Shown here: positions 50,603 to 60,516 of the stretch, one piece after another
How the letters are laid out: every line of letters begins with the position of its first letter
Numbering within the stretch: position 1 is the stretch's first letter
From: Roseiarcus sp963832305
Lineage (GTDB): Bacteria > Pseudomonadota > Alphaproteobacteria > Rhizobiales > Beijerinckiaceae
Direction of reading: 5' to 3'
Length of the DNA: 64,000 bases
Assembly: GCA_963832305.1 (NCBI GenBank)
Contig: CAWHTU010000016.1
Location: 186,001-250,000 of the forward strand
Program-made: the position numbers and the translations under genes
The notes under the pieces: model-generated
Database searches by the model: none
Told to the model about the DNA's origin: nothing
The model's input: the letters and a program-made list of their open reading frames with translations, nothing else

Positions 50603-51883
50603 CTAACTCGCCTTGACGGCCGCGCGGCCGGCGAAACGGGCCTGATCGCCGAGCTCCTCCTCGATCCGGATCAATTGGTTGTACTTGGCGAGGCGGTCCG
50701 ACCGCGAGAGCGAGCCGGTCTTGATCTGTCCGCAATTGGTCGCGACCGCGAGATCGGCGATCGTCGAATCCTCGGTCTCGCCGGACCGGTGCGACATCAC
50801 CGCGGTGTACCCTGCCCGCTGCGCCATATCGACGGCGGCGAGCGTCTCGCTGAGCGAACCGATCTGGTTCACCTTGATCAGGATCGAATTGCAGACGCCT
50901 TCCTTGATGCCGCGGCTCAGGATCTCCGTGTTGGTGACGAAAATGTCGTCGCCGACGAGCTGGATCTTCGTTCCGATCTTCTCGGTAAGCAGCTTCCAGC
51001 CGGCCCAGTCCTGCTCGGCCATGCCGTCCTCGATCGACACAATCGGATAGGCGTTGGCCAGCTTGGCGAGATAATCGACCTGCTGCTCGACCGAGCGCGT
51101 CAGGCCTTCGCCGGAATAGACATAAGCGCCGTCCTTGAAGAATTCGGACGCCGCAGGGTCGAGGGCGAGCGCGATGTCGTCGCCAGGCTTGAATCCGGCC
51201 GCCTCGATCGCCTTGACGCAGAAGTCGAGCGCCGCCTCCGCCGAGGGCAGGTTTGGGGCGAAGCCGCCCTCGTCGCCGACATTGGTGTTGTGTCCCGCCT
51301 TCTTGAGCGCGCTTTTCAGCGCATGAAAGGTCTCCGCGCCCCAGCGCACCGCCTCGGCCAGCGAGGGCGCGCCGACCGGCATGATCATGAACTCCTGAAA
51401 GTCGATCGGATTGTCGGCATGCACGCCGCCGTTGACGACGTTCATCATCGGAGTGGGCAGGACCCTGGCCATCGTTCCGCCGACGTAGCGATAGAGCGGC
51501 AGCCCCGAAGCCTCCGCCGCCGCCTTGGCGACGGCGAGCGAGACGCCGAGGATCGCATTGGCGCCGAGCTTCGACTTGTTCTTCGTGCCGTCGAGGGCGA
51601 TCATCGTTTCGTCGATCTTGAGCTGGTCCTCGGCCTCGAGGCCCGAGACGGCGTCGAAAATCTCGCGGTTGACCGCCTCGACCGCTTTGAGAACGCCCTT
51701 GCCGCCGAAGCGGCCCTTGTCGCCGTCGCGCAACTCGACCGCCTCGCGCGTTCCCGTCGACGCGCCGGATGGAACCGCGGCGCGGCCCATCGAGCCGTCT
51801 TCCAGGACGACATCCACCTCAACCGTTGGATTGCCCCGGCTATCGAGGATTTCGCGGGCGACGACGTTCACGATCGCGGTCAT
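50603..51883 (-). CDS. eno: Enolase
   Basis: 426 aa. Converts 2-phosphoglycerate to phosphoenolpyruvate. Key blocks: EILDSRGNPTVEVDV, the acidic metal site SIEDGMAEQDW, and SHRSGETEDSTIADLAVA. GDEGGFAPN carries the catalytic Glu pair. Full length and uninterrupted. Followed by ftsB on the same strand. Confidence 0.98.
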   Translation of the reverse strand: MTAIVNVVAREILDSRGNPTVEVDVVLEDGSMGRAAVPSGASTGTREAVELRDGDKGRFGGKGVLKAVEAVNREIFDAVSGLEAEDQLKIDETMIALDGTKNKSKLGANAILGVSLAVAKAAAEASGLPLYRYVGGTMARVLPTPMMNVVNGGVHADNPIDFQEFMIMPVGAPSLAEAVRWGAETFHALKSALKKAGHNTNVGDEGGFAPNLPSAEAALDFCVKAIEAAGFKPGDDIALALDPAASEFFKDGAYVYSGEGLTRSVEQQVDYLAKLANAYPIVSIEDGMAEQDWAGWKLLTEKIGTKIQLVGDDIFVTNTEILSRGIKEGVCNSILIKVNQIGSLSETLAAVDMAQRAGYTAVMSHRSGETEDSTIADLAVATNCGQIKTGSLSRSDRLAKYNQLIRIEEELGDQARFAGRAAVKAS

Positions 51884-52413
51884 TTTGCCTCCATTGCCGG
51901 AGCATCGATCGGGGTTCTTACGTCATCCCGGCAACCGATGAAAGCCGACGCGAGCCCGGAAACAGGGCCAGGCGCACAGCACTTTTGCATCCGCCGCTGC
52001 ACAATTGACCAAAATCGACCAAGCCAGAAAAAATATGCATGGCAGGGCCGCTGAGGCTCGTGACACAGGCAGAAATTTGGACTAGCAATGGCTCGCCAAA
52101 AGGAGGCCGCTGCCAAAATGTTTGGCGCCGGACGCCGTAGGGTCTGTGGGAGGACAAAGCGTTCGATAGTCTTGAGCCGCCCAGAAGTCACGGACGGATA
52201 ACAAAGTAAAATAATCGGGATTTCGAAGCGCACCGCAAGGACGGAAAAAGGGGCGGGCCGCCGAAAAGGCGTCTCGCCCCTTGTGTTTTGGCGCTGAGAT
52301 CTTCTACCCCGCGACAGAATTGGCGCCGGCGGATCAAGACATTCGCGCCGGAATTGACTCCCCGACTGCCTGCAAAACCTCCTTCTCGCCGGGTTGAAAG
52401 TCCGAAATCTTTG
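51884..52413. other. 530-base intergenic region between eno and tgt
   Basis: It holds the tgt terminator at 52243-52282 and the upstream region of eno. An AT-rich patch around 52010-52040 (CCAGAAAAAATATGCATGG) could be part of the eno promoter, but no clear boxes were found. No gene or RNA that I recognise. Confidence 0.45.
52243..52282 (-). terminator. Rho-independent terminator of the queA-tgt operon
   Basis: On the minus strand a 15-base stem AAGGGGCGAGACGCC (52282-52268) pairs with GGCGGCCCGCCCCTT across a TTTTC loop, two positions being mismatched, and is followed by a T run (TTTTTCCG). It lies 130 bases after the tgt stop. Confidence 0.85.
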
Positions 52414-53544
52414 TCAGTCGTCCTCGGCCTCGCCCTCCGCCCAATTTCGTTGCGTTTCGGTTATATAAGCATCAAGCCGCCCTTCGCCGATCGCTTGCCG
52501 GGCGCCGGACATGAGGTCGTGATAATAGGCGAGGTTGATTTCGGTCAGCCCCATCATCGCCAGGATCTCGCCTGATTTCGCCAGGTGCCGCCAATAGGCG
52601 CGCGAATAGTGGCGCGCCATCGGCGACGACGAAACCGGGTCGACCGGGCGCGGATCGTCGGCGAAGCGCGCGTTGCGCAGGTTGAGGCGCCCGCGGCGGG
52701 TGAAGACGAGCCCATGCCTTCCGGCGCGGGTCGGCAGCACGCAATCGAACATGTCGACGCCGCGCCTGAGCGACTTGAGGAGATCGTCCGGCGTTCCAAC
52801 GCCCATGAGATACCGGGGCCGGTCCAAAGGGAGGCGAGGGATGACGACGTCGATCATGTCGAGCATCGCCGCCTGCGGTTCGCCGACCGCGAGTCCTCCG
52901 ATCGCGTAGCCGTCAAAACCCGTTTCAACGAGCCCTTTGGCGCTGAAGAGGCGAAGGTCCTTCTCCGTCCCGCCCTGAACGATGCCGAAGATCGCCCTGC
53001 CCGGCTGCTCGCCAAAAGCGTCCTTCGATCGCTCGGCCCATCTGAGCGAGAGCCGCATCGCCCGCTCAGCCTCGTCATGCGAAACGGGCAGCCTCACGCA
53101 TTCGTCGAGCTGCATCTGGATGTCCGAGCCCAGGAGCCGCTGGACCTCCATCGCCCGCTCGGGCGTCAGTTCATGCCGCGAGCCGTCGATATGCGACTGG
53201 AACACCACGCCGCGCTCGCTGAGCTTGCGAAGCCTGGCGAGGCTCATCACCTGGAAGCCTCCGGAATCGGTCAGGACCGGATGCGGCCAGTTCATGAACC
53301 GGTGCAAGCCGCCGAGGGCCGCGATCCGCTCCGCTCCGGGCGCCAGCATCAGATGGTAGGTGTTGCAGAGCACGACATCGTAGCCGAGGGCCCTCACTCC
53401 GTCCGGGGTCATGGCCTTCACCGTCGCGGCGGTGCCGACCGGCATGAAGGCAGGCGTGCGTATGACGCCGCGCGGAGTGGAGACGGCGCCGAGCCGCGCT
53501 TGCCCGTCGGTCGCCTGCACCGCGAAAGAAAATTCCGCGGTCAT
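52414..53544 (-). CDS. tgt: Queuine tRNA-ribosyltransferase, zinc-site cysteines replaced
   Basis: 376 aa. Exchanges guanine-34 of certain tRNAs for preQ1. Catalytic Asp region LTDSGGFQVMSLARLRKLSE and GNxx/GIVQGGTEKDLRLFSAK are normal, as is RYLMGVGTPDDLLKSLRRGV. The zinc motif normally CxCxxC before YSRAY reads VSSSPMARHYSRAYWRHL, so all three Cys are gone while the later His (LAYYHDLM) remains. This is supported by the nucleotide sequence, with no frameshift. It overlaps queA by 4 bases. Confidence 0.92.
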   Translation of the reverse strand: MTAEFSFAVQATDGQARLGAVSTPRGVIRTPAFMPVGTAATVKAMTPDGVRALGYDVVLCNTYHLMLAPGAERIAALGGLHRFMNWPHPVLTDSGGFQVMSLARLRKLSERGVVFQSHIDGSRHELTPERAMEVQRLLGSDIQMQLDECVRLPVSHDEAERAMRLSLRWAERSKDAFGEQPGRAIFGIVQGGTEKDLRLFSAKGLVETGFDGYAIGGLAVGEPQAAMLDMIDVVIPRLPLDRPRYLMGVGTPDDLLKSLRRGVDMFDCVLPTRAGRHGLVFTRRGRLNLRNARFADDPRPVDPVSSSPMARHYSRAYWRHLAKSGEILAMMGLTEINLAYYHDLMSGARQAIGEGRLDAYITETQRNWAEGEAEDD

Positions 53545-54647
53545 GGGCGCTCGCGGGACGCGTTTGCGACGGCGCCGCGGAACAAGAGGCAGGCGTCACC
53601 ATACGAATAGAACCGATAGCCCGCCCGAACGGCGTGCGCATAGGCCGCACGCATGGTCTCAAGGCCGCTGAAAGCCGAGACGAGCATGAACAGCGTCGAT
53701 CGCGGCAGATGAAAGTTGGTCAGGAGCGCGTCCACGCAGCGGAACCGGTATCCCGGGGTGATGAAAATATCCGTTTGGCCGGCCAGGGGTTGAAGCCGCC
53801 CATTCTCGTCGGCCGCGCTCTCGACGATGCGCGCGGAGGTCGTGCCGACGCAGACGATCCGTCCTCCACGCTCCCGCACGGCGTTCAGGGCTCCGGATGC
53901 CGCGGCGTCGATCGAGCCCCACTCGGAATGCATCTTGTGGTCGCGCGTGTCGTCGACCCTGACGGGCGCGAAAGTCCCAGCGCCGACGTGAAGCGTCACT
54001 CGGTGAAGCTCGACGCCGTGTTCGATCAGGCGCCGAACCAGCGCCGGAGTGAAATGCAGCCCCGCTGTCGGCGCCGCGACCGCGCCGGATTTGGCCGCGA
54101 ACATCGTCTGATAGTCCGCGCGGTCGCTTGCGGACGACGCGCGGCGGGAGGCGATGTAGGGCGGCAAGGGAGGCGCGCCGAGCCGCTCGATCGCCTCATC
54201 CAGCGCCGCTCCGGCAAAGTGAAAACGCAGCAGGATCTCGCCCGCTTCGCCTTTGTCCTCGACCTCGGCGTCGAGCGCGGCGAGAAGGCAGGCCATGCTT
54301 TCGCTCGACTCGCCGAAGCGGATGCGCTCGCCGACCTTGAGCTTCTTTGCCGGGCGCGCGAGCGCACGCCAGCGGCTATCGTCGACGCGCTCGATCAGCG
54401 TCGCCTCGATCGCCGCGGTCGCCTCGCCCCTGACCCGGACGCCTTCGAGCCGCGCCGGGATGACCTTCGTATCGTTCACGACCAGCGCGTCGCCGGGGCG
54501 CAGGAAATCCGGCAATTCACGCACGCGAGAGTCCGTCAGCTCACCCCCGGCGCCGACGACGAGCATGCGCGCGCTGTCTCGCGGGCTCACTGGATGAAGC
54601 GCGATCAGTTCGGGCGGAAGATCGAAATCGAACGCGTCGACTCGCAT
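53541..54647 (-). CDS. queA: S-adenosylmethionine:tRNA ribosyltransferase-isomerase
   Basis: 368 aa. Transfers the ribosyl part of SAM to preQ1-tRNA to make epoxyqueuosine. Family blocks: FDFDLPPELIALHPVSPRD, GDALVVNDTKVIPARLEG, APTAGLHFTPALVRRL and LHVGAGTFAPVRVDD. Upstream of tgt with an ATGA overlap, so both queuosine steps are coupled. Confidence 0.97.
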   Translation of the reverse strand: MRVDAFDFDLPPELIALHPVSPRDSARMLVVGAGGELTDSRVRELPDFLRPGDALVVNDTKVIPARLEGVRVRGEATAAIEATLIERVDDSRWRALARPAKKLKVGERIRFGESSESMACLLAALDAEVEDKGEAGEILLRFHFAGAALDEAIERLGAPPLPPYIASRRASSASDRADYQTMFAAKSGAVAAPTAGLHFTPALVRRLIEHGVELHRVTLHVGAGTFAPVRVDDTRDHKMHSEWGSIDAAASGALNAVRERGGRIVCVGTTSARIVESAADENGRLQPLAGQTDIFITPGYRFRCVDALLTNFHLPRSTLFMLVSAFSGLETMRAAYAHAVRAGYRFYSYGDACLLFRGAVANASRERP

Positions 54648-54652
54648 GGAAC

Positions 54653-54709
54653 CCTGCAGGGCGCGGTCGCTGACCGCGCCTCGGCGGCCTCAGCGAGGCC
54701 GCACTACAG
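54653..54709. repeat. Dispersed palindromic repeat (two hairpins), copy 1
   Basis: The 27 bases 54654-54680 match 56402-56428 with one mismatch. The left hairpin has arms GGCGCGGTC and GACCGCGCC. A second hairpin follows with arms CGGCCTC and GAGGCCG around AGC. It lies between queA and the cyclophilin gene. This is a REP-like element. Confidence 0.75.
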
Positions 54710-54729
54710 CGCGTGGCAGCAGAGAAGCC

Positions 54730-55185
54730 TCAGCTCAGCGTCGCCTTCACAATCTTGTCAGGGTCGCGGACGGGTTCGCCGCGCTTGATCTTGTCCACGT
54801 TCTCCATGCCCGAAACGACCTTGCCCCAGACCGTATATTGCCGGTCCAGAAAGTGGGCGTCGCCGAAGCAGATGAAGAACTGCGAATTGGCCGAATCCGG
54901 GCTTGAGGCGCGCGCCATCGACACCGTGCCGCGCACATGCGGCTCGGCGTTGAACTCGGCCTTGAGGTTGGGATATTTCGACCCGCCGGTTCCAGTGCCA
55001 TGCGGGCAGCCGGTCTGGGCCATGAAGCCGTCGATCACCCGGTGAAAGACGATGCCGTCATAGAAACCCTCGGAGACGAGGCGCTTGATGTGCGCGACAT
55101 GGCCCGGCGCGAGGGCCGGGTTCATTTCGATCACCACCGGGCCTTTGCTCGTATCGAGGGTCAGCGTGTCGCCTGCGTTCGCCAT
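54730..55185 (-). CDS. Cytoplasmic cyclophilin-type peptidyl-prolyl isomerase
   Basis: 151 aa from the ATG at 55185 (MANAGDTLTLDTSKGPVVIE). Active-site blocks FYDGIVFHRVIDGFMAQTG, SMARASSPDSANSQFFICFG and LDRQYTVWGKVVSGMENVD are all present. No signal peptide, so PpiB-like. It lies 14 bases downstream of an exported paralogue. Confidence 0.95.
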   Translation of the reverse strand: MANAGDTLTLDTSKGPVVIEMNPALAPGHVAHIKRLVSEGFYDGIVFHRVIDGFMAQTGCPHGTGTGGSKYPNLKAEFNAEPHVRGTVSMARASSPDSANSQFFICFGDAHFLDRQYTVWGKVVSGMENVDKIKRGEPVRDPDKIVKATLS

Positions 55186-55199
55186 ATCGCCGCTCCTCG

Positions 55200-55748
55200 T
55201 CATTTCGCTTCGGGCGCCATGCGCATGGTCACGATCTTGTCGGGGTTCGTGACCGCGCCATTGTTGTCCTGGGCGCCGGCCTTGATCTTGTCGACGACGT
55301 CCATCCCCGAGACGACTTCGCCGAAGGCGGTATATTTGCCGTCGAGCGAGCCAGCGTCGGCGGTGGTGATGAAAAACTGCGAATTGGCGGAATCCGGCTC
55401 CTCCGAACGCGCCATGCCGACGATGCCTCGGGTGAAGTGGGTCGCGTTGAATTCCGCCGGCAGATTGGGAAGGCTGGAGCCGCCCAAGCCGGTGCCGGTC
55501 GGATCGCCGGTCTGGGCCATGAAGCCTGGAATGACGCGATGGAACACGATGCCGTCGTAGAACTTCTGCTTCACCAAAGTCTCGATCTGCGCGACGTGCT
55601 TGGGCGCCCAGTCGGGGCGAAGACGGATGACGACCTTGCCGTGCTTGGTCGTGAGAATGACCGTATTGGCGGGATCCTCCGCGGCCCAGGCCGCGGAAAC
55701 GGCGATAAGGGGAAGCCAGAGCGCGGCGCGTCGGCTGAATGCAAGCAT
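55200..55748 (-). CDS. Periplasmic cyclophilin-type peptidyl-prolyl isomerase
   Basis: 182 aa from the ATG at 55748, chosen for the signal peptide FSRRAALWLPLIAVSAAWAA. Active-site blocks FYDGIVFHRVIPGFMAQTG and MARSEEPDSANSQFFITTA match cyclophilins. It speeds folding in the periplasm. Paired with the cytoplasmic copy downstream. Confidence 0.94.
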   Translation of the reverse strand: MLAFSRRAALWLPLIAVSAAWAAEDPANTVILTTKHGKVVIRLRPDWAPKHVAQIETLVKQKFYDGIVFHRVIPGFMAQTGDPTGTGLGGSSLPNLPAEFNATHFTRGIVGMARSEEPDSANSQFFITTADAGSLDGKYTAFGEVVSGMDVVDKIKAGAQDNNGAVTNPDKIVTMRMAPEAK

Positions 55749-55950
55749 GAATTGGCCTTCTGGAAGCGCCGGAAGGGCCGGCGCGCGCGGCTTGATAGCA
55801 GGTTGAGGCGCCATTGCAACCCGGACCCTCTCGCCACGAAAAATGGAATCCTCGTGGCGCGATGAAGGCAAAAATTTTCGCCTCATTCGCGCCATAGCCG
55901 GGTGCGCAAGCGCTGCGGGGCATGGTAGTAACGGAAATCGTCGTTCCAAC

Positions 55951-56394
55951 ATGAGCGTCCGAGCGATCAACATCAGCATGCCCCGCACCCGTCTCGTCCC
56001 TGCGGTTTTCGCCGCGCTTATCGCGTCTTCAACTGCGGCCGTCGCAGCGGGGCCGGTAACGCGACAATGCGACTACAAAGGCCAGGGCAAGCTCGGGCCG
56101 CTCGTCGTCGCCTATGACGAATCCGCGCGCCTGGTGCGGGTGACCACCTCCGATGGCCGGATCTGGCGCTATCAGGATGGGGCGACGGGCCGCCTTGGGC
56201 CGACGGTGGCGGCGGCCGACGATCCGGGCCCGGTCGAGCAATTCGTCACCGTGAAGGCGGGCCGGGTTGAGGTCGGCTTCCGCTGGCCGGACGACGGAAC
56301 GACCGGCCACCTCGCCTATTTCGACCCCCTGGCGTTCAAGAACCCATCGAAGCGCTGCCTCTGGCGCTCGCTCTGGGATTTCGCCACGGGGTGA
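55951..56394 (+). CDS. Exported protein of unknown function
   Basis: 147 aa. The start is ATG at 55951 or 55978 (MPRTRLVPAVFAAL), the second giving a more compact signal peptide ending AAVAAGP. Mature part has two Cys (RQCDYKGQGK, KRCLWRSL) that could pair, and many beta-type stretches (GRIWRYQDGATGRLGPT). No known family recognised. Divergent from the cyclophilin genes. Confidence 0.7.
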   Translation: MSVRAINISMPRTRLVPAVFAALIASSTAAVAAGPVTRQCDYKGQGKLGPLVVAYDESARLVRVTTSDGRIWRYQDGATGRLGPTVAAADDPGPVEQFVTVKAGRVEVGFRWPDDGTTGHLAYFDPLAFKNPSKRCLWRSLWDFATG

Positions 56395-56401
56395 GCGCCG
56401 G

Positions 56402-56456
56402 CTGTAGGGCGCGGTCGCTGACCGCGCCGAGACCGGGTCGCCGACCCGGCCTACGG
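56402..56456. repeat. Dispersed palindromic repeat (two hairpins), copy 2
   Basis: Shares the 27-base start with the copy at 54654-54680. The first hairpin is identical; the second has arms CCGGGTCG and CGACCCGG-like (ACCGGGTCGCCGACCCGGCC). Located after the end of the unknown exported protein gene and before the TrpB2 stop. Confidence 0.75.
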
Positions 56457-56472
56457 GGCCGATGGAAGCCCG

Positions 56473-57841
56473 CTACTCCGCCGCCACCTTCGGCAGATGC
56501 GCGAGCGACGCCTCGAGCGCCTTCGGATCGTAGTCCTCGTCCTTGAGCTTGCCGGCGAAGTAGTCGCTGTAGGCCTGCATGTCGAAATGCCCGTGGCCGC
56601 TGAGATTGAACAGGATCGTCGGCGACTTGCCCTCCTCTCGCGCCTTCAGCGCCTCGTCGATCGCCGCGCGGATCGCGTGGGTCGTTTCGGGAGCGGGAAC
56701 GATCCCCTCGTGGCGAGCGAACTGAACGCCCGCCTCGAAGCAGGGGTTCTGGTGATAGGCCCTGGCCTCGATGAGCCCGAGTTCCTTCAAGTGGCTGACC
56801 AGCGGCGCCATGCCGTGATAGCGCAGGCCCCCGGCGTGGAAGCCGGGCGGGATGAATTCCGATCCGAGCGTGTGCATCTTGACGAGCGGGGTCAGATGCC
56901 CGGTGTCGCCGAAATCGAACGCGTACTTGCCGCGGGTCAACGACGGGCAGGCCGCCGGCTCGACCGCGATTGCGCGGACGCTCCTCTTGTCGCGCAGCTT
57001 CTTGCCGATGAACGGGAAGGCGATGCCGGCGAAGTTCGAGCCGCCGCCGGCGCAGCCGATGACGATGTCGGGATAGGCGTCGGCGTCCTCCATCTGCTCG
57101 ATCGCTTCGAGGCCGATGACCGTCTGATGCATCAGCACGTGGTTGAGCACGCTGCCGAGAGCATATTTGGTGTCGGGGTTCTTGGCCGCGACTTCCACCG
57201 CTTCCGAGATCGCGATGCCAAGGCTGCCCGGCGAATCCGGATGAGCTTTGAGGATCGCCTTGCCGGAGTCGGTTTCGCTGCTCGGGCTCGCGACGCATTT
57301 CGCGCCATAGGTCTCCATCAGCGCCCGGCGGTAGGGCTTCTGATTGTAGGAGACCTTGACCATGTAGACCTTGACTTCGAGGCCGAACAGCGCTCCGGCG
57401 AAGGCGAGCGACGAGCCCCACTGCCCGGCGCCGGTCTCGGTCGAAAGCTTGGTGACGCCCTCTTCCTTGTTGTAGAAAGCCTGGGCGACGGCGGTGTTCG
57501 GCTTGTGGCTGCCGGCGGGACTGACGCCCTCATATTTGTAGAAAATGCGGGCCGTCGGTTCCGAGCGCCTTCTCGAGCCGCCGGGCGCGATAGAGCGGCG
57601 TCGGGCGCCACAGACGGTAGATGTCGCGAACCGGCGTCGGGATTTCGACATGCCGCTCGCCGCTCACCTCCTGGCCGATAAGCGCCATCGGAAAGAGCGG
57701 CGCGAGATCGGCCGGGCCGACCGGCTGCCCCGTTCCGGGGTGCAGCACCGGCGGCGGCGGAGACGGCAGGTCGGCGACGATGTTGTACCAGGCGTGCGGA
57801 ATCCGGTCCTCGCCCATGAGATATTTGGTGTGCTCGCTCAT
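56473..57841 (-). CDS. Tryptophan synthase beta-like protein, TrpB2 type, frameshifted
   Basis: About 455 aa across one missing base near 57548, between EKALGTDGP and RIFYKYEGVSPAGSHK. The PLP lysine is in AGSHKPNTAVAQAF and the phosphate loop in GCAGGGSNFAGIAF. N-terminal HAWYNIVADLPSPPPPVLHP is the mark of TrpB2, which differs from TrpB1 of trpBA operons. TrpB2 enzymes act without TrpA, probably salvaging indole. The shift may be a sequencing error. Confidence 0.85.
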
Positions 57842-58027
57842 GCGTCCTCCCAGGTTTTCGCGGGCGATCCTGCTTCGCCGCCCGTCAATTCAAATCCTTG
57901 CGCCATGATGGACAATCGGACAAGGTCTTGCAAATCCGACACGGGGCGGATCGCCATCGCGGTCGCCGCGTTTTTCAGGCGCCTGTCGGCGGGAAGGCGA
58001 ATTTCCTCGCGGAGCGGCTAGGACGGA

Positions 58028-59366
58028 ATGGCGAAGATCGGCAAGACGGCGCTCGTCGACCGGACGCAGCATGGCCGGGCTCGCGGCGGCGGCGGCGCTC
58101 TCGAGGCATTTCGAGCGGGTGGCGATCGTTGACAAAGATCCGCTCAACGAGGCGGCGGAGCCGCGCGCCGGCGTCGGGCAAGGCCATCATGTCCACGTCC
58201 TCCTGAAGAGCGGCGAGCAATCGATTGAGCGGCTGTTGCCGGGAACCTGCGCCGCGTTGGCCGCCCGCGGCGCCGTTCCAATCCGGATGTCGCTCGACAC
58301 CCGCATTTGCGATCACGGGCAATGGCTGCCGCGACGGGATCTCGGCTACAGCAATCTTTCCGCCTCGCGCCCGTTCATCGAGCAGGTTGTCCTGCAGCAA
58401 CTGATGAATCGCCCGGGCGTCGGCCTTCGACCCGAGACAACGGTTGAGAGCCTTTCGTTCGGCGCTGACGGCGGCGTCGACGGCGTCCGGGTTCGCTCGG
58501 CCGGCGGATCCGAGGAGGTCGTTCACGCGGATCTCGTGGTCGACTGCACCGGGCGCTTGTCGCGCACGCGCGAAGACCTGGACGCGGGGGGCTACGAGGC
58601 CGCGCCGGAAACCAGCCTCAAGATCGGGATCTCCTACACCAGCGCCTTTTTTGAAACGCCGGCCGCCTTCTCGGAAGACTATGCGTTTCTGGCCATCAAT
58701 CCCGATCCGCCCCGCAAACGCGGCGCCTTCATCGCCAAGACCGAGGGCGGCAGATGGCTCGTTTCGCTGCACACGCGATTCGAGAAAGAGTTGCCGACGT
58801 CGCACGATGAGATGCTGGCCTTCGCTCGCGCGATCGAGGCGCCCGACGTCGCGAACTTCCTGGACGCGGCAAAAATCCAGGGGCCGGTCCGCAGCTATCG
58901 CAAGCTCGAAGCCACCTGGCGGCGATATGACCAAGCGGAGCGTTTCCCGGAAGGACTGCTGGTCCTGGGCGACGCGATGACCAGCTTCAACCCTGTCTTC
59001 GGTCAGGGCATGTCGGTCGCCTGGCTGCAGGCCTGCGCCCTCGATCAGGCGCTGCAGGACCGTTCGGCCGCCGGGCGCGGCCTCTCCGGCCTGGCGGCGG
59101 ACTTCTTCCCTTCGGCCGCGCAAATCAGCCGCGAGGCCTGGAACGGAAGCACGCTCATCGATTCCGCCTACGAGGAAGTCAGCGGCGACAGGCGCCCGGG
59201 GACAGAGCAAAGGCTTCTCTACCTGCGAGCGCTTCGAACGCTGCTCAACGAGGACCCGGAACTGCATGCCGACTACATCGGCGCGGGTCAGTTGATCGTC
59301 CCGGGTTCCAAACTCATGCGCGAGGACCGCAAGGCGCGCATCGCGGCGATCGCCGCGACGCTTTGA
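58028..59366 (+). CDS. FAD-dependent monooxygenase, probably frameshifted at the N-terminus
   Basis: About 446 aa. An open frame starts at 58071 (MAGLAAAAALSRHFERVAIV), but this lacks the start of the FAD loop. From ATG 58028 the sequence reads AKIGKTALV; removing one base near 58059 gives LVAGRSMAGLAAAAALS, a complete dinucleotide-binding loop. Later LLVLGDAMTSFNPVFGQGMS is the second FAD motif. Substrate unknown; related to halogenase/hydroxylase-type flavoproteins. Confidence 0.8.
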
Positions 59367-59395
59367 CGCGCCGGGGCAACTTGCACTGACTTGGA

Positions 59396-59510
59396 ATCGT
59401 CATTGCGAGGAGCGATAGGGCGTTCGGAAGAACGCCCGTCTTCGACGGGCTATTGGCGACGAAGCAATCCAAGGGAACCCAAAGCCCCGGCGTTCTCTGG
59501 ATTGCTCCCT
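59396..59510. repeat. Dispersed palindromic intergenic repeat
   Basis: Begins CGTCATTGCGAGG and carries GACGAAGCAATCC at 59457-59469. Inside are two perfect hairpins: GGGCGTTC-GGAA-GAACGCCC (59418-59437) and GCCCGTC-TTC-GACGGGC (59434-59450). A trailing GGATTGCTCCCTCG continues the pattern. Same family as 8059 and 20547. Confidence 0.75.
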
Positions 59511-59536
59511 CGCTTACCGGCCCCCTATAGCCGTCG

Positions 59537-60329
59537 TCACATCCCGGCGGCGGCCCCGTCGGCCGACTCGCGATAGTAGGTGTTGAGGATCGAGAGCCGC
59601 GGCCTTTCGACCGGGACCGATATCGCCTCCCGCCCGTGCCAGCTCGATTTGAGCAGCGAATAGGCCGGATGGATGACCACGAACGCGTACCCGGAATTTG
59701 GCAGGAAGGGCAAGGTCTTGTCCTTGACGAGGCCGTAGGACTTCCAGGCGAAGACGCCCATCGGCGAGATCTTGTAGATCGTCGTGCCGAGGTCGCGCTG
59801 GGTCTCGTCCTCCGGCAGGTAGATCTGCATCGTCAGCACCTTCCGGCGGGTGTCGGGATGGGGCTTGATCGCGTAGCCGTCGAGATCGGCGTAGACGACG
59901 GGCCGCGGAAACATCGGAATGGGCCAGCCCTCGCGGCTGCCCTTGGCGCGAATCTCGAAAGCCCGCGTCGAGCTTCGTCCGCAGCGACGAGGCGATCTCC
60001 GGCGACGACAGGACCCGCCTCACGACGCTCCAGGCCACGCGGCCCTCTTCCGACCCAGGGTCGATCCGCTCGTCGTAGAGGTTGTACTGCCTTCGCGTCC
60101 CCTCCCCGTTCAGCTGCACGAACCGGTCGTTCGCGGGAAAGTGCTTGAGCAGACGCCGATAGAAGTCGCCCGGAAAAAAGTTGCGAAAGAGAATGAGCGG
60201 ATAAGGCGACTGAAACGACTGCGCGTCGAGAATCGCGTTCGTTGCGCTTTCGAGCACCGTTCCATATTCGCCATCCGGCGCGGGCGTCGCCAGCGCCTCC
60301 GCCGTTTCGCCGATCCCGGCTCCATCCAT
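59537..60329 (-). CDS. 2OG-Fe(II) oxygenase family protein, frameshifted
   Basis: About 263 aa across one missing base near 59965. The N-terminal half has YPLILFRNFFPGDFYRRLLK; after the shift AFEIRAKGSREGWPIPMFPR leads to the metal region YAIKPHPDTRRKVLTMQIYL (HxD) and HGREAISVPVERPRLSILN. The start at 60329 (MDGAGIGETAEAL) is chosen for the open frame. Such prolyl-4-hydroxylase-like proteins hydroxylate small molecules or proteins; the substrate is unknown. Possible sequencing error at the shift. Confidence 0.75.
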
Positions 60330-60516
60330 TGTGCTTAAGCTCCAATCCGCTTTTCGTTCGAGGGCGCCATTATGGAGAATTGAGGGTGGCGAAGGAAGCC
60401 CGTCGACGCCTGAAAGCCAGCGGTCGGCGCGGCGTCTGGCCGCTCGGCTTGACAGGGCGCCGACCCTCAGCGCAATCAGGCGGCCTTCGGCCCATGCGCC
60501 GATTGCCGGCCGAGTG

